In this document: positions 27,701-35,683 of the stretch, piece by piece
Layout: the number at the start of each line of letters is the position of its first letter
Numbering within the stretch: the first letter of the stretch is position 1
Source: Pseudomonadota bacterium
GTDB lineage: Bacteria; Pseudomonadota; Alphaproteobacteria; Rhizobiales; Rhizobiaceae
Direction: 5' to 3'
Assembly: GCA_023457435.1 (NCBI GenBank)
Contig: JAEWLS010000045.1
Coordinates: 62,001-126,000 of the forward strand
DNA length: 64,000 bases
Made by a program: the position numbers and the translations under genes
Notes under the pieces: generated by a model
The model's database searches: none
The model's input: the letters and a program-made list of their open reading frames with translations, nothing else
What the model was told of the DNA's origin: nothing

Positions 27701-28073
27701 CGCCCGCTTCCAGCACGCTTATGCCGTCATCGAGAAGGGCGAAGGCTACCTGAACGTCGCCGACGGGATCGTGCGGGGCAATTCGATCGGGGCGACATTC
27801 CAGGGAACCGTTTTCGACCGCTCCGGCAACATGCTCGTCACCGGCACGTTCATGCCCGCCTACGGCGTCAACCGGCTGTTCGGCGAGATACCGCTGCTTG
27901 GCGAAGTACTCGGCAACGGCCGCGACCGCGGGCTGATCGGCATCACCTTCCGCCTGCATGGCAAGGCCGACGATCCGCAGGTCTCGTTCAATCCGCTGTC
28001 GGCGATCGCGCCTGGAATTTTCAGAAAAATCTTCGAATTTCAGCCGAAGCCGATGGATACCGGCGACGAGTGA
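24720..28073 (+). CDS. Large AsmA-like / YhdP-type envelope protein (DUF3971)
   Basis: 1117 aa from GTG at 24720. Near the N-terminus is one transmembrane helix (ARIVAFAASGLSLVLVALIATLLAVGSV, about 41-68). The rest is a long periplasmic region of alternating beta-rich repeats with the AsmA-like C-terminal part (GEGYLNVADGIVRGNSIGATFQGTVFDR, then GEIPLLGEVLGNGRDRGLIGITFRLHG). The family (YhdP, TamB, AsmA) forms bridge-like beta-grooves thought to carry phospholipids between membranes. No partner is adjacent; tyrS is convergent 3 bases away. Confidence 0.82.
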   Translation: MSGHQKIRFRRGEIAGLDTLPSSMAGPAAPRLQSRLQRTARIVAFAASGLSLVLVALIATLLAVGSVAVNSQRLTSEAARVISQALGEQVSLATGEARIRFGFSRPFSVELGDVEVTNADGVERLAARHLSFGVRLMPLLRGQVRLTGATLSGARLARLAGSGQRSPFADLAGEDGLYGGDEVVNATFAALRAALQAMDGSDTGRFVIEDIELDIASRTIRVERAEVSERAGGADLVARLSIDGRATHATASLDRGGDGGLELMATVSTAPGTAPSALGALRAEIRGMEKAGVGSGQLSANVAIEQMNLQLQHGPELIAKANASFRLDARAPRIELTRLTAGDGRTDIALSGDFGPAMGEGSPHYYFQFASGGSFIAPVDTAEPGMPVALLLSGRLDGDFRRLQAERIVVSTSQSEVLATLALDFPKTGGTGLKLAVNVAGLPTAYAKNLWPWFAAPSARAWTLKNVFGGKVRQGRLALDLPADREPGAALTAENLDGHFEIDGARIDLAGSIPPIRDALGILDLSGSDVDVSVPSGTVYTNSGRTLAANNGTFQLHDTHLQPMMGLLSLDIDGAADAVAEVANAEPISISRFLALDPAGMAGSVSGRVDAAIPIGEGARIDELEWKVDLAFTGLTVPQAFQGQKLSDADGRIVADRRVAAIDAKGKLNGIPAVFSLSEPFGKKTGRHMTAELQVDDASRDKLMPGLGSILSGPFSVALVTGEEGASDLSIDLTKARLQIPWIGWEKKAGTRASASFVMKTADGKTEISEFSASGDGFSAEGALQVDAGGLSRADFSKLVLRDGDDFAASIERRDRGGYAVRVRGKHADVRPVVSQFTLSTRDSAGGWGATSRFSLDLELDHASGANGEILHDLKLVYSGAGTTVGGMRGSAVTASGAPLTIVDSTVDKVRRLEIATGNAGEAMRFLDMYKNVRGGVAAMRLSGTVGKALSGPVELRNFELLEEQRLDTMVNSAAPGAERSLNDTVNRQVDVTRARFQHAYAVIEKGEGYLNVADGIVRGNSIGATFQGTVFDRSGNMLVTGTFMPAYGVNRLFGEIPLLGEVLGNGRDRGLIGITFRLHGKADDPQVSFNPLSAIAPGIFRKIFEFQPKPMDTGDE

Positions 28074-28076
28074 GCC

Positions 28077-29330
28077 TCAGACAGGCCGGACGAGTACGTG
28101 CTTCTTCTTGCCGAGTGACAGCTTGACCGCGCCGGCGGCCGAAACGTCGGCGTCGCCGACAAGCCTGCGCTCGTCGGTGACTGCCTGATCGTTCACGCGA
28201 ACCCCGCCGCCCTGCACCTGGCGGCGCACTTCGCCGTTGGAGGCGGCAAGGCCGGCGCGCACGAAGAGCGCCAGCACACCTATCCCCGCGGAAAGCTCCG
28301 CCGCGGGCACCTCGATGGCCGGCAGGTTTTCGGCCGCCGCACCCTCCTCGAACGTCTTGCGGGCGGTCTCGGCCGCTTGTTCCGCCACTGCACGCCCGTG
28401 AAGCATCGCGGTGATCTCGGTCGCCAGGACCTTCTTGGCGTCGTTGATCTCCGCACCGCCCAGCGCTGCCAATCGCGCGATCTCATCCATCGGCAGCGTC
28501 GTGTAGAGCTTGAGGAATCGGCCGACGTCGGCGTCCTCGGTATTGCGCCAGTACTGCCAGAATTCGTACGGGCTGAGCAGCTCCGGGTCGAGCCAGACGG
28601 CGCCATTCGCGGTCTTGCCCATCTTGGCGCCCGAAGACGTCGTCAGCAGCGGCGACGTCAGCGCGAAGAGCTGCGGCGTGCCGAGTCGATGGCCGAGATC
28701 GATGCCGTTGACGATGTTGCCCCACTGGTCGGAACCGCCCATCTGCAGGCGTGTACCGTTGAGCCTGTTCAGCTCGACGAAGTCGTAGGCCTGCAGGATC
28801 ATGTAGTTGAATTCGAGGAAGGACAGCGACTGTTCGCGGTCTAGCCTTGTCTTGACGCTGTCGAAGGAGAGCATCCGGTTGACCGAGAAGTGGCGGCCGA
28901 CGTCGCGCAGGAACTCGACGTAGTTAAGCTTCATCAGCCAGTCGGCATTGTTGATCATCAGCGCGTCGCGCGGACCGGTACCGAAAGTGAGGTAGGGCGC
29001 GAAGTTGCGGCGGATGCCGTCAAGGTTGGAATCGATATCGGCAGGCGTCAGCAGCTTGCGTGCCTCATCCTTGAATGACGGGTCTCCGATCATCGACGTG
29101 CCGCCGCCCATAAGTGCGATGGGCCTGTGCCCGGTCTTCTGCATCCAGTGCAGCATCATGATCTGGATGAGCGAGCCCGCATGCAGGCTTTTTGCCGTGG
29201 CATCGAAGCCGATATAGGCGGTGACAACCTCCGTCTGGAAGAGCTTGTCCAGCCCGCTCTCGTCCGAGATCTGGTGGATGAAGCCGCGCTCGGAAAGCGT
29301 GCGCAGGTAGTCGGACTTGAAGGCTGTCAT
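28077..29330 (-). CDS. tyrS: Tyrosyl-tRNA synthetase
   Basis: 417 aa from ATG at 29330 (MTAFKSDYLRTLSERGF); upstream in-frame codons run into anmK upstream sequence and lack similarity. Class I synthetase: GFDATAKSLHAGSLIQ is the HIGH-region variant, GGSDQWGNIVNGIDLG binds tyrosine, and GAKMGKTANG is the KMSKS loop. A C-terminal S4 RNA-binding domain (GGVRVNDQAVTDERRLV) completes it. Divergent from anmK with a 70-base gap. Confidence 0.97.
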   Translation of the reverse strand: MTAFKSDYLRTLSERGFIHQISDESGLDKLFQTEVVTAYIGFDATAKSLHAGSLIQIMMLHWMQKTGHRPIALMGGGTSMIGDPSFKDEARKLLTPADIDSNLDGIRRNFAPYLTFGTGPRDALMINNADWLMKLNYVEFLRDVGRHFSVNRMLSFDSVKTRLDREQSLSFLEFNYMILQAYDFVELNRLNGTRLQMGGSDQWGNIVNGIDLGHRLGTPQLFALTSPLLTTSSGAKMGKTANGAVWLDPELLSPYEFWQYWRNTEDADVGRFLKLYTTLPMDEIARLAALGGAEINDAKKVLATEITAMLHGRAVAEQAAETARKTFEEGAAAENLPAIEVPAAELSAGIGVLALFVRAGLAASNGEVRRQVQGGGVRVNDQAVTDERRLVGDADVSAAGAVKLSLGKKKHVLVRPV

Positions 29331-29400
29331 CGGCATGTCTTTCGGGAAGATGGCCGCGCCTTTAGCATCGAACACCTCGGAATCAAACATTGAGGGCGCC

Positions 29401-30516
29401 ATGGAGCCGATCACCGCGCTTGGGCTGATGAGCGGCACGTCGATGGACGGCATCGACCTCGCGTTGGTCACGACCGACGGCGAGCAACAGGTCTCGCGCG
29501 GCGCAAGCGACTTCGTCCCCTATGATGCGGCCTTCAGGCGCGCTCTGAACGACGCGCTGGAGACTGCCAAGGCGATCACCCAACGCGAGCAGCGGCCAGG
29601 CGAACTTGCACAGTTGCAGCGGGCGGTCACCCGGCGCCATGCCGACGCCGTGCGGACGTTCGTTTCCAGGAGCGGCGTCACGCCGTCGCTCATCGGGTTT
29701 CACGGGCAGACGGTGCTGCATCGGCCTGCGCAGGCTCTGACCGTGCAGCTTGGGGACGGTATGCTTCTCGCAAGAGAAACCGGCATCCCCGTCGTTTGGG
29801 ACATGCGCGCCGCGGACATGACGAAGGGCGGGCAGGGCGCGCCGCTGGTGCCGGCGTATCACGCGGCACTGGCGGCCTCGCTCCCAATGCGGTGGCGCCG
29901 CTTCCCGGTATGTTTCGTCAACATCGGCGGCATATCGAACGTCACCTATGTCGGAGAGGAGGGCGCGCCGATCGCCTTCGACAGCGGCCCGGGCAACGCC
30001 CTCATCGACCAGTGGGTGCAGGCACATGGCGGCGTGCCGTACGACGCAGACGGCGCGATCGCGTCAGAAGGCAGCGTCGTCGCATCGACGGTACAGACCT
30101 ACCTTGCAAACCCGTTCTTTGCGCGGCAGGGACCGAAATCGCTCGACCGGCTCGACTTCGACCTCACCGCAGCTGCCGGGCTTTGTCTCGCCGACGGCGC
30201 GCGTACGCTTGCCGCCGTTTCGGCGGAAGCGATTTTCGCCGCCGCCGACCGGCTGCCGGCAGACCCGCACCTATGGATCGTGTGTGGAGGCGGCAGGCGC
30301 AATCCGCACATCATGGCGGATCTCCGCGCGCTCGGCGCCAGACGCGGCGCGTATGTTATCCTCGCCGAGGATGCGGATCTCAACGGCGATTCGATGGAAG
30401 CCGAGGCGTGGGCTTATCTTGCGGTGCGCAGCCGTCGCGGCCTGCCGCTCACTTGGCCCACAACGACGGGATGCCGCGAGCCGGCGACCGGCGGCATCTT
30501 TTCGCTGCCTGAATGA
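29401..30516 (+). CDS. anmK: Anhydro-N-acetylmuramic acid kinase
   Basis: 371 aa from ATG at 29401, with GAGGG about 6 bases upstream. It phosphorylates and opens 1,6-anhydroMurNAc during peptidoglycan recycling, giving MurNAc-6-P. It begins with the signature ALGLMSGTSMDGIDLALV, has GFHGQTVLHRP and the nucleotide-fold segment FDSGPGNALIDQWVQ, and ends with the G-G-x-x-N-P region (CGGGRRNPHIM). The divergent tyrS/anmK pairing is common in alphaproteobacteria. Confidence 0.96.
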   Translation: MEPITALGLMSGTSMDGIDLALVTTDGEQQVSRGASDFVPYDAAFRRALNDALETAKAITQREQRPGELAQLQRAVTRRHADAVRTFVSRSGVTPSLIGFHGQTVLHRPAQALTVQLGDGMLLARETGIPVVWDMRAADMTKGGQGAPLVPAYHAALAASLPMRWRRFPVCFVNIGGISNVTYVGEEGAPIAFDSGPGNALIDQWVQAHGGVPYDADGAIASEGSVVASTVQTYLANPFFARQGPKSLDRLDFDLTAAAGLCLADGARTLAAVSAEAIFAAADRLPADPHLWIVCGGGRRNPHIMADLRALGARRGAYVILAEDADLNGDSMEAEAWAYLAVRSRRGLPLTWPTTTGCREPATGGIFSLPE

Positions 30517-30561
30517 GCCGAAGTGCGCCGCAACGTCGAACGCGGCGGCGGCTGCTTCGTA

Positions 30562-31023
30562 TTACGCCTTCGCCTTGGCGGCGGCTTTCGGCTTGGCGGC
30601 CGCCTTGGCCTTCGGCGCGGCTGCCGCCTTCGCAGCTGGCTTGGACGCGGCAGCTTTCGGCTTTGCCGCGGCAGCGGGCTTGGCAGCTGCCTTCGCGGCT
30701 GCCGGCTTCGCCGCCGCCTTCGGCTTCTCCGATGCCGCAGGCTTGGCGGCGGCTTTCGGCTTGGCCGCGGCCGCAGCCTTTGCGGCGGCGGGTTTGGCCG
30801 CGGCCTTGGCGGCCGGCTTCTTTGCAGGTGCAGCAGTCTTGGCCACGTCGGCCTCCTCTTCGATGGTTGCAGCGCCGACGTTCCGCTTGATGGAATCGAT
30901 GGCCTTCAAGGCCGACGCTTTCGCCTTGTAGCCTTCCGAACTGAACATGATCTCGCCGTTGCCGGCGCGATATCGAAAACGCGTCTCACCCTTCTTGTCC
31001 CTGTAAATTTCGAACGTGCTCAC
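30562..31023 (-). CDS. YegP-type (DUF1508) protein with Ala/Lys/Pro-rich tail
   Basis: 153 aa from GTG at 31023 (GGGGA just upstream). Residues 1-48 are one DUF1508 unit (FEIYRDKKGETRFRYRAGNGEIMFSSEGYKAK is the diagnostic stretch); E. coli YegP has two. From about residue 63 to the end the protein is almost only Ala, Lys and Pro in AAKPAA-like repeats, resembling histone H1 or the Hc1/HU-extended tails known to bind DNA or RNA. Function is unknown; nucleic-acid binding by the tail is an inference from composition. Confidence 0.75.
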   Translation of the reverse strand: MSTFEIYRDKKGETRFRYRAGNGEIMFSSEGYKAKASALKAIDSIKRNVGAATIEEEADVAKTAAPAKKPAAKAAAKPAAAKAAAAAKPKAAAKPAASEKPKAAAKPAAAKAAAKPAAAAKPKAAASKPAAKAAAAPKAKAAAKPKAAAKAKA

Positions 31024-31159
31024 GGGTCCCCGGTAATTTTGTTGATTCGGACAAGGGAAACGTTCCACGCACTTCGTCGGCTGTCGACTCGCGCAAGCGG
31101 TCGCGCGCCAGCGTAGCGCAAGCTTCCACTACTTTTCGATGCTGGATGGCGGCCGAACG

Positions 31160-31834
31160 CTAACGCAGGCGCTTTGGACGCGGATCGGCGAGCTCGCCGC
31201 GCAGTCGCCGGTCCAGATAGTCGGAGCACTCGTCGATCAACAGGTCGGCGTCGTTCGAGAAGAAATGATTGGCGCCAGGGATGGTCTTCTGCGTGATCGT
31301 GATGCCCTTCTGCGATTGCAGCTTGTCGACCAGCCCCTGCACGTCCTTCGGCGGCGCCACCTTGTCCGCATCGCCGTGAATGATCAAACCGGAAGACGGG
31401 CAGGGCGCGAGGAAGGAGAAGTCGTAGGTGTTGGGCTGCGGCGCGACCGAGATGAAGCCTTCGATCTCGGGCCGGCGCATGAGAAGTTGCATCCCGATCC
31501 AGGCGCCGAATGAATAGCCCGCGACCCAGCAGCTCTTGGAATCCGGATGCAGCGATTGCACCCAATCGAGAGCGGCGGCGGCGTCCGACAGCTCGCCGGC
31601 CCCATGGTCAAACTCGCCCTGGCTGCGGCCGATGCCTCGGAAATTGAAGCGAAGCGTCGTGAACCCGCGCTTCTGGAACATATAGAACAGGTCGTAGACG
31701 ATCTTGTTGCTCATCGTCCCGCCGAACTGAGGATGCGGGTGCAGGACAATCGCCATCGGCGCGTTCTTGACCTTGGCAGGCTGATAGCGGCCTTCCAGAC
31801 GACCGGCGGGACCGGCGAAAATGACCTCTGGCAT
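31160..31834 (-). CDS. Cytosolic alpha/beta hydrolase
   Basis: 224 aa, no signal peptide. It carries LHPHPQFGGTMSNK near the start, FNFRGIGRSQG, the nucleophile elbow GYSFGAW with Ser108, IHGDADKVAPP for the acid, and GANHFF for the histidine. This small subfamily is widespread in proteobacteria and often annotated as a putative serine esterase or dienelactone-hydrolase-like; its substrate is unknown. It lies upstream of the YegP-type gene on the same strand, with 136 bases between. Confidence 0.82.
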   Translation of the reverse strand: MPEVIFAGPAGRLEGRYQPAKVKNAPMAIVLHPHPQFGGTMSNKIVYDLFYMFQKRGFTTLRFNFRGIGRSQGEFDHGAGELSDAAAALDWVQSLHPDSKSCWVAGYSFGAWIGMQLLMRRPEIEGFISVAPQPNTYDFSFLAPCPSSGLIIHGDADKVAPPKDVQGLVDKLQSQKGITITQKTIPGANHFFSNDADLLIDECSDYLDRRLRGELADPRPKRLR

Positions 31835-31920
31835 GCGCTACTCCGTGAAAAACTCGAAAATCCGCCAAGGATCGGCATCAGCGCCGGGAGCCTTGACGCG
31901 GCTCCATGCGCTACATAGAA

Positions 31921-31945
31921 CCAGTTTAGAATTATTCAAAACTGG
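31921..31945. promoter_or_regulatory. Candidate Irr-type iron control element upstream of suf
   Basis: An 11-bp dyad: CCAGTTTAGAA (31921-31931), spacer TTA, TTCAAAACTGG (31935-31945), with one mismatch between halves. The core TTTAGAA-N3-TTC resembles the iron control element bound by Irr in Rhizobiales (TTTAGAA/TTCTAAA). It lies about 105 bases before the first suf start codon. Confidence 0.6.
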
Positions 31946-32049
31946 GCGTCGCCGAGAGCGGGCTGCAAGGCGGGTAGATAGGACGGCGCACCCCGCGATT
32001 TCAAGGAAATAACGCCGTCACCTCAATGCCGCGGAAGGGTTTGACAGGA

Positions 32050-33210
32050 ATGTCGACAGGCCGGGTCTATCTCGACCATAACGCCGGATCGCCGCTCCGC
32101 GCCGAAGCGCGTGCGGCGATGCTGGCGGCTGTCGACACTGGCGGAAACGCGTCGTCAGTCCATGCAGAAGGCCGCGCGGCGAGACGTCTGGTCGAGGATG
32201 CGCGCCGCCAGGTGGGCGCTCTCGTCGGTGCACAGCCCGCCAGCGTCGTGTTTTCATCCGGCGCGACCGAAGCTGCGAATTTCCTGCTTTCGCCTGCCTG
32301 GACTATGGGACGCGCGCCGCTTGGGTTCGGCGCACTCTATGTCTGCACGGCCGATCATCCGGCGACGCTCTCCGGCGGCCGCTTCGCATCGGAGAATATC
32401 AGGCAGTTCGGCGTTGACGCGGAAGGTATCGCGCGGCTGGATGTGCTTAGGAGTCTTCTCCAGGTCCATGACCGCGCCACCGGGCTACCTCTCGTGGCGG
32501 TGCACGGCGCCAACAACGAGACAGGCGTCATTCAGCCGTTGAGCGAGATCGCGCGCATCGTCAAGGACGCCGGCGGTGTGCTGGTGGTAGACGCGGTTCA
32601 ACTGGCCGGCCGCGCGGACCTGGACATCGCGGCGAGCGGCGCGGATTTCCTCATCCTGTCCTCGCACAAGATCGGCGGACCCCAGGGCGCTGGAGCGATC
32701 ATCGGCCGTGCCGATCTCATGATGCCGGTGCCGCTCCTGCGAGGGGGCGGCCAGGAGCGGGGCTTTCGTGCCGGCACGGAGAACGTGGCGGCGATCGCCG
32801 GCTTTGGGGCAGCGGCGAAGGTGGCGCGAGACGAGCTAGGCAGTGCGGTGCGTGTCGCCCAACTTCGCGACATGACGGAAACCGGTATCGCGAAGATCGA
32901 GCCGTCGGCTATCTTCCACGGCCGCGGCGCAGTGCGGCTCCCCAATACGACGTTCTTCTCGCTGCCTGACATGAAAGCGGAGACAGCGCAAATCGCCCTG
33001 GATATTGCCGGCGTTGCAGTCTCCGCGGGTTCCGCCTGCTCGTCCGGAAAGGTCGGACCGAGCCACGTTCTCAAGGCAATGGGGGCGGATGCGGCGCTCG
33101 GCGCGGTTCGCGTATCGCTTGCTGCGTCGAACACGGAAGCCGACGTCGCACGGTTGCTCGACGCGTTGGCGAAGCTGGTTGGTCGCCACAAGGGCGCAAG
33201 AGCCGCCTGA
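32050..33210 (+). CDS. Cysteine desulfurase, IscS/NifS type, first gene of the suf operon
   Basis: 386 aa from ATG at 32050 (GGAAGGG upstream). PLP enzyme that removes sulfur from cysteine for Fe-S assembly. PLP-binding Lys207 lies in SSHKIGG, and the mobile catalytic cysteine is Cys330 in SAGSACSSGK, the long-loop arrangement of IscS-type enzymes. It opens VYLDHNAGSPL. A second, SufS-type enzyme lies later in the same operon. Having both is usual in rhizobia, where the first is sometimes called sufS2 or nifS-like. Expression is probably iron-controlled through the dyad upstream. Confidence 0.9.
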   Translation: MSTGRVYLDHNAGSPLRAEARAAMLAAVDTGGNASSVHAEGRAARRLVEDARRQVGALVGAQPASVVFSSGATEAANFLLSPAWTMGRAPLGFGALYVCTADHPATLSGGRFASENIRQFGVDAEGIARLDVLRSLLQVHDRATGLPLVAVHGANNETGVIQPLSEIARIVKDAGGVLVVDAVQLAGRADLDIAASGADFLILSSHKIGGPQGAGAIIGRADLMMPVPLLRGGGQERGFRAGTENVAAIAGFGAAAKVARDELGSAVRVAQLRDMTETGIAKIEPSAIFHGRGAVRLPNTTFFSLPDMKAETAQIALDIAGVAVSAGSACSSGKVGPSHVLKAMGADAALGAVRVSLAASNTEADVARLLDALAKLVGRHKGARAA

Positions 33211-33286
33211 TTTGCGCCGGGGGCGTGCATTCGCGCCGCGGCGAGACTATATGCACCGTGCGTGAAGACGCGCGATTTCGAAGACG

Positions 33287-33305
33287 GCCGGGCCTTGAAC
33301 CCGGC
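33287..33305 (+). promoter_or_regulatory. Hairpin in front of sufB
   Basis: GCCGGG (33287-33292) and CCCGGC (33300-33305) form a 6-bp stem with a 7-base loop, ending shortly before GGAGAACGCC and the sufB ATG. It may modulate sufB translation or protect a processed end; low certainty. Confidence 0.35.
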
Positions 33306-33322
33306 ATGGATGGAGAACGCCG

Positions 33323-34858
33323 ATGCCTGCTGTGCAGGAGACGATCGAGCAGGTCCGCAAGATCGATGTGGACCAGTACAAGTACGGCTTCGAGACCGTT
33401 ATCGAAACGGACAAGGCGCCAAAGGGCCTCAGCGAGGATACGATACGCTTCATCTCGGCCAAGAAGGGCGAGCCGGAGTGGATGCTCGAGTGGCGGCTCG
33501 CTGCCTATCGCCGCTGGCTGACGCTCGAAGAGCCGACCTGGGCGCGCGTGAACTATCCGAAGATCGACTTCCAGGACATTTACTACTACGCCGCGCCGAA
33601 GAGCCAGTCCGGTCCACGGTCGCTGGACGAGGTCGATCCCGAGATCCTCAAGGTCTATGCCAAGCTGGGAATCCCGCTGAAGGAGCAGGAGATCCTCGCA
33701 GGCGTTAAGAAGCCGGGCCACGAGGATTCTGCTGCCGGCGCTATCGTCGATACGGCGAATGACAACGTCTACAGCTCGGGCCGCGTCGCGGTCGACGCCG
33801 TATTCGACTCGGTGTCGGTAGTCACCACCTTCAAGAAGGAGCTGGCTAAGGCCGGCGTCATCTTCTGCTCGATCTCCGAGGCAATCCGCGAGCATCCGGA
33901 GCTGGTCAAGAAGTATCTCGGCTCCGTCGTGCCGACGACCGACAACTTCTACGCGACGTTGAACTCGGCCGTCTTCACTGACGGCTCGTTCGTCTTCGTG
34001 CCGAAGGGCGTTCGCTGCCCGATGGAGCTGTCGACCTACTTCCGCATCAATGAGAAGAACACGGGTCAGTTCGAGCGTACGCTCATCATCGTCGAGGAGG
34101 GCGGCTACGTCTCCTACCTCGAAGGCTGCACTGCGCCGCAACGCGACGAGAACCAGCTGCATGCCGCGGTTGTCGAACTGGTGGCACTCGACGATGCCGA
34201 GATCAAGTATTCAACGGTCCAGAACTGGTACCCTGGCGACGCCCAGGGGAAGGGCGGTATCTACAACTTCGTCACCAAGCGCGGCGACTGCCGCGGCGAT
34301 CGCTCGAAGATCTCGTGGACGCAGGTCGAAACCGGCTCCGCGATTACCTGGAAGTACCCGTCGTGCATCCTGCGCGGCGACGAGAGCCAGGGCGAATTCT
34401 ATTCGATTGCGGTGTCGAACGGCTACCAGCAGGTCGACAGCGGCACCAAGATGATCCATCTCGGCAAGAACACCGTGAGCCGGATCATCTCGAAGGGCAT
34501 TTCGGCGGGCCATTCCAACAATACCTACCGTGGCCAGGTCTCGGTCCATCGCAAGGCGGCGGGCGCGCGCAACTTCACCAATTGCGACTCGCTGCTCATC
34601 GGCTCCGACTGTGGCGCGCATACCGTGCCGTACATCGAGGCGAAGAACGCGACCGCGCGGCTGGAGCACGAGGCCACGACATCGAAGATCTCCGAGGATC
34701 AGCTGTTCTACGTCATGCAGCGCGGCGTGCCCGAGGAAGAGGCAATCGCACTGATCGTCAACGGGTTCGTCCGGGACGTCATCCAGGCGCTGCCGATGGA
34801 GTTCGCCGTCGAGGCCCAGAAGCTGATCGCCATCTCGCTCGAAGGAAGCGTGGGCTAA
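33323..34858 (+). CDS. sufB: Fe-S cluster assembly scaffold SufB
   Basis: 511 aa from ATG at 33323, with GGAG about 6 bases upstream. Core of the SufBC2D complex that builds Fe-S clusters in the cytosol. It contains the family motifs KGVRCPMELSTYFRIN, SYLEGCTAPQRDENQLHAA, NWYPGDAQGKGGIYNFVTKRG and, near the end, TTSKISEDQLFYVMQRG. The conserved Cys in EGCTAP is consistent with sulfur handling. The 112-base gap after the first desulfurase gene holds a small hairpin. Confidence 0.97.
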   Translation: MPAVQETIEQVRKIDVDQYKYGFETVIETDKAPKGLSEDTIRFISAKKGEPEWMLEWRLAAYRRWLTLEEPTWARVNYPKIDFQDIYYYAAPKSQSGPRSLDEVDPEILKVYAKLGIPLKEQEILAGVKKPGHEDSAAGAIVDTANDNVYSSGRVAVDAVFDSVSVVTTFKKELAKAGVIFCSISEAIREHPELVKKYLGSVVPTTDNFYATLNSAVFTDGSFVFVPKGVRCPMELSTYFRINEKNTGQFERTLIIVEEGGYVSYLEGCTAPQRDENQLHAAVVELVALDDAEIKYSTVQNWYPGDAQGKGGIYNFVTKRGDCRGDRSKISWTQVETGSAITWKYPSCILRGDESQGEFYSIAVSNGYQQVDSGTKMIHLGKNTVSRIISKGISAGHSNNTYRGQVSVHRKAAGARNFTNCDSLLIGSDCGAHTVPYIEAKNATARLEHEATTSKISEDQLFYVMQRGVPEEEAIALIVNGFVRDVIQALPMEFAVEAQKLIAISLEGSVG

Positions 34859-34926
34859 ACGAGCCTCGCCCAACTAAGCTCACGAATTCAGCGCGCCCCT
34901 ATGCGCTTGCCGAACGGAAAGACGAA

Positions 34927-35682
34927 ATGCTTGAGATCAAGAACCTTCACGCCCGTATCGCCGAGGACGGGACCGAGATCATCCGCGGGCTGAACCTGAC
35001 CGTGAAAGCCGGTGAGGTAGCGGCAATCATGGGGCCGAACGGATCCGGGAAGTCGACGCTGTCCTATATCCTTGCCGGACGCGAGGACTACGAGGTCACC
35101 GAAGGCGACATCCTCTTCAACGGCGAGTCGATTCTCGAGATGGATCCGGCGGAACGCGCCGCCAGGGGTATTTTCTTGGCCTTCCAGTACCCGATGGAGA
35201 TACCCGGCGTCGCGACCATGGAGTTCCTCAAGGTAGCGCTCAATGCGCAGCGCCGTGCGCGCGGCGAGGAGCCGCTGAAGATTCCAGATCTCCTCGCGCG
35301 GGTTCGTTCCGCAGCCGGCGAATTGCAGATGGACATGGGCATGCTGAAGCGGCCGCTCAATGTCGGTTTCTCTGGCGGCGAGAAGAAGCGCGCCGAGATC
35401 CTGCAGATGAAGCTGCTCGAGCCGAAGCTCTGCGTGCTCGACGAAACCGATTCCGGTCTCGACATCGACGCGCTCAAGATCGTGTCCGACGGTGTCAACG
35501 CGCTGCGTTCGCCTGACCGGGCGATCGTCGTCATCACCCACTATCAGCGGCTGCTCGACCACATCGTGCCGGACAGCGTGCACGTGCTCTACAAAGGCCA
35601 GGTCGTAAAGTCCGGCGACAAGAACCTGGCGCTGGAGCTGGAGGCGAACGGCTACGCCGGCATCATCGGCGAGGCTGCGTGA
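34927..35682 (+). CDS. sufC: Fe-S assembly ATPase SufC
   Basis: 251 aa from ATG at 34927, with GGAAAGA upstream. ABC-type ATPase: Walker A GPNGSGKST, the ABC signature FSGGEKKRAEI, Walker B LCVLDETDSGLDID. It binds SufB and SufD and powers conformational change during cluster assembly; it is not a membrane transporter component. The open frame continues far upstream inside sufB, so that extension is a shadow. Confidence 0.97.
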   Translation: MLEIKNLHARIAEDGTEIIRGLNLTVKAGEVAAIMGPNGSGKSTLSYILAGREDYEVTEGDILFNGESILEMDPAERAARGIFLAFQYPMEIPGVATMEFLKVALNAQRRARGEEPLKIPDLLARVRSAAGELQMDMGMLKRPLNVGFSGGEKKRAEILQMKLLEPKLCVLDETDSGLDIDALKIVSDGVNALRSPDRAIVVITHYQRLLDHIVPDSVHVLYKGQVVKSGDKNLALELEANGYAGIIGEAA

Positions 35683-35683
35683 G

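Noticed and set aside
30562..30870. Possible tandem-repeat or satellite DNA
   Set aside because: The repetition is at codon level (AAG/GCC/CCG runs) for an Ala/Lys/Pro-rich protein tail, not a separate repeat element.
30523..31116. Gly/Leu/Arg-rich ORFs on the + strand at the YegP-type gene
   Set aside because: They are the antisense of the Ala/Lys/Pro repeat tail; the repeat makes all frames open.
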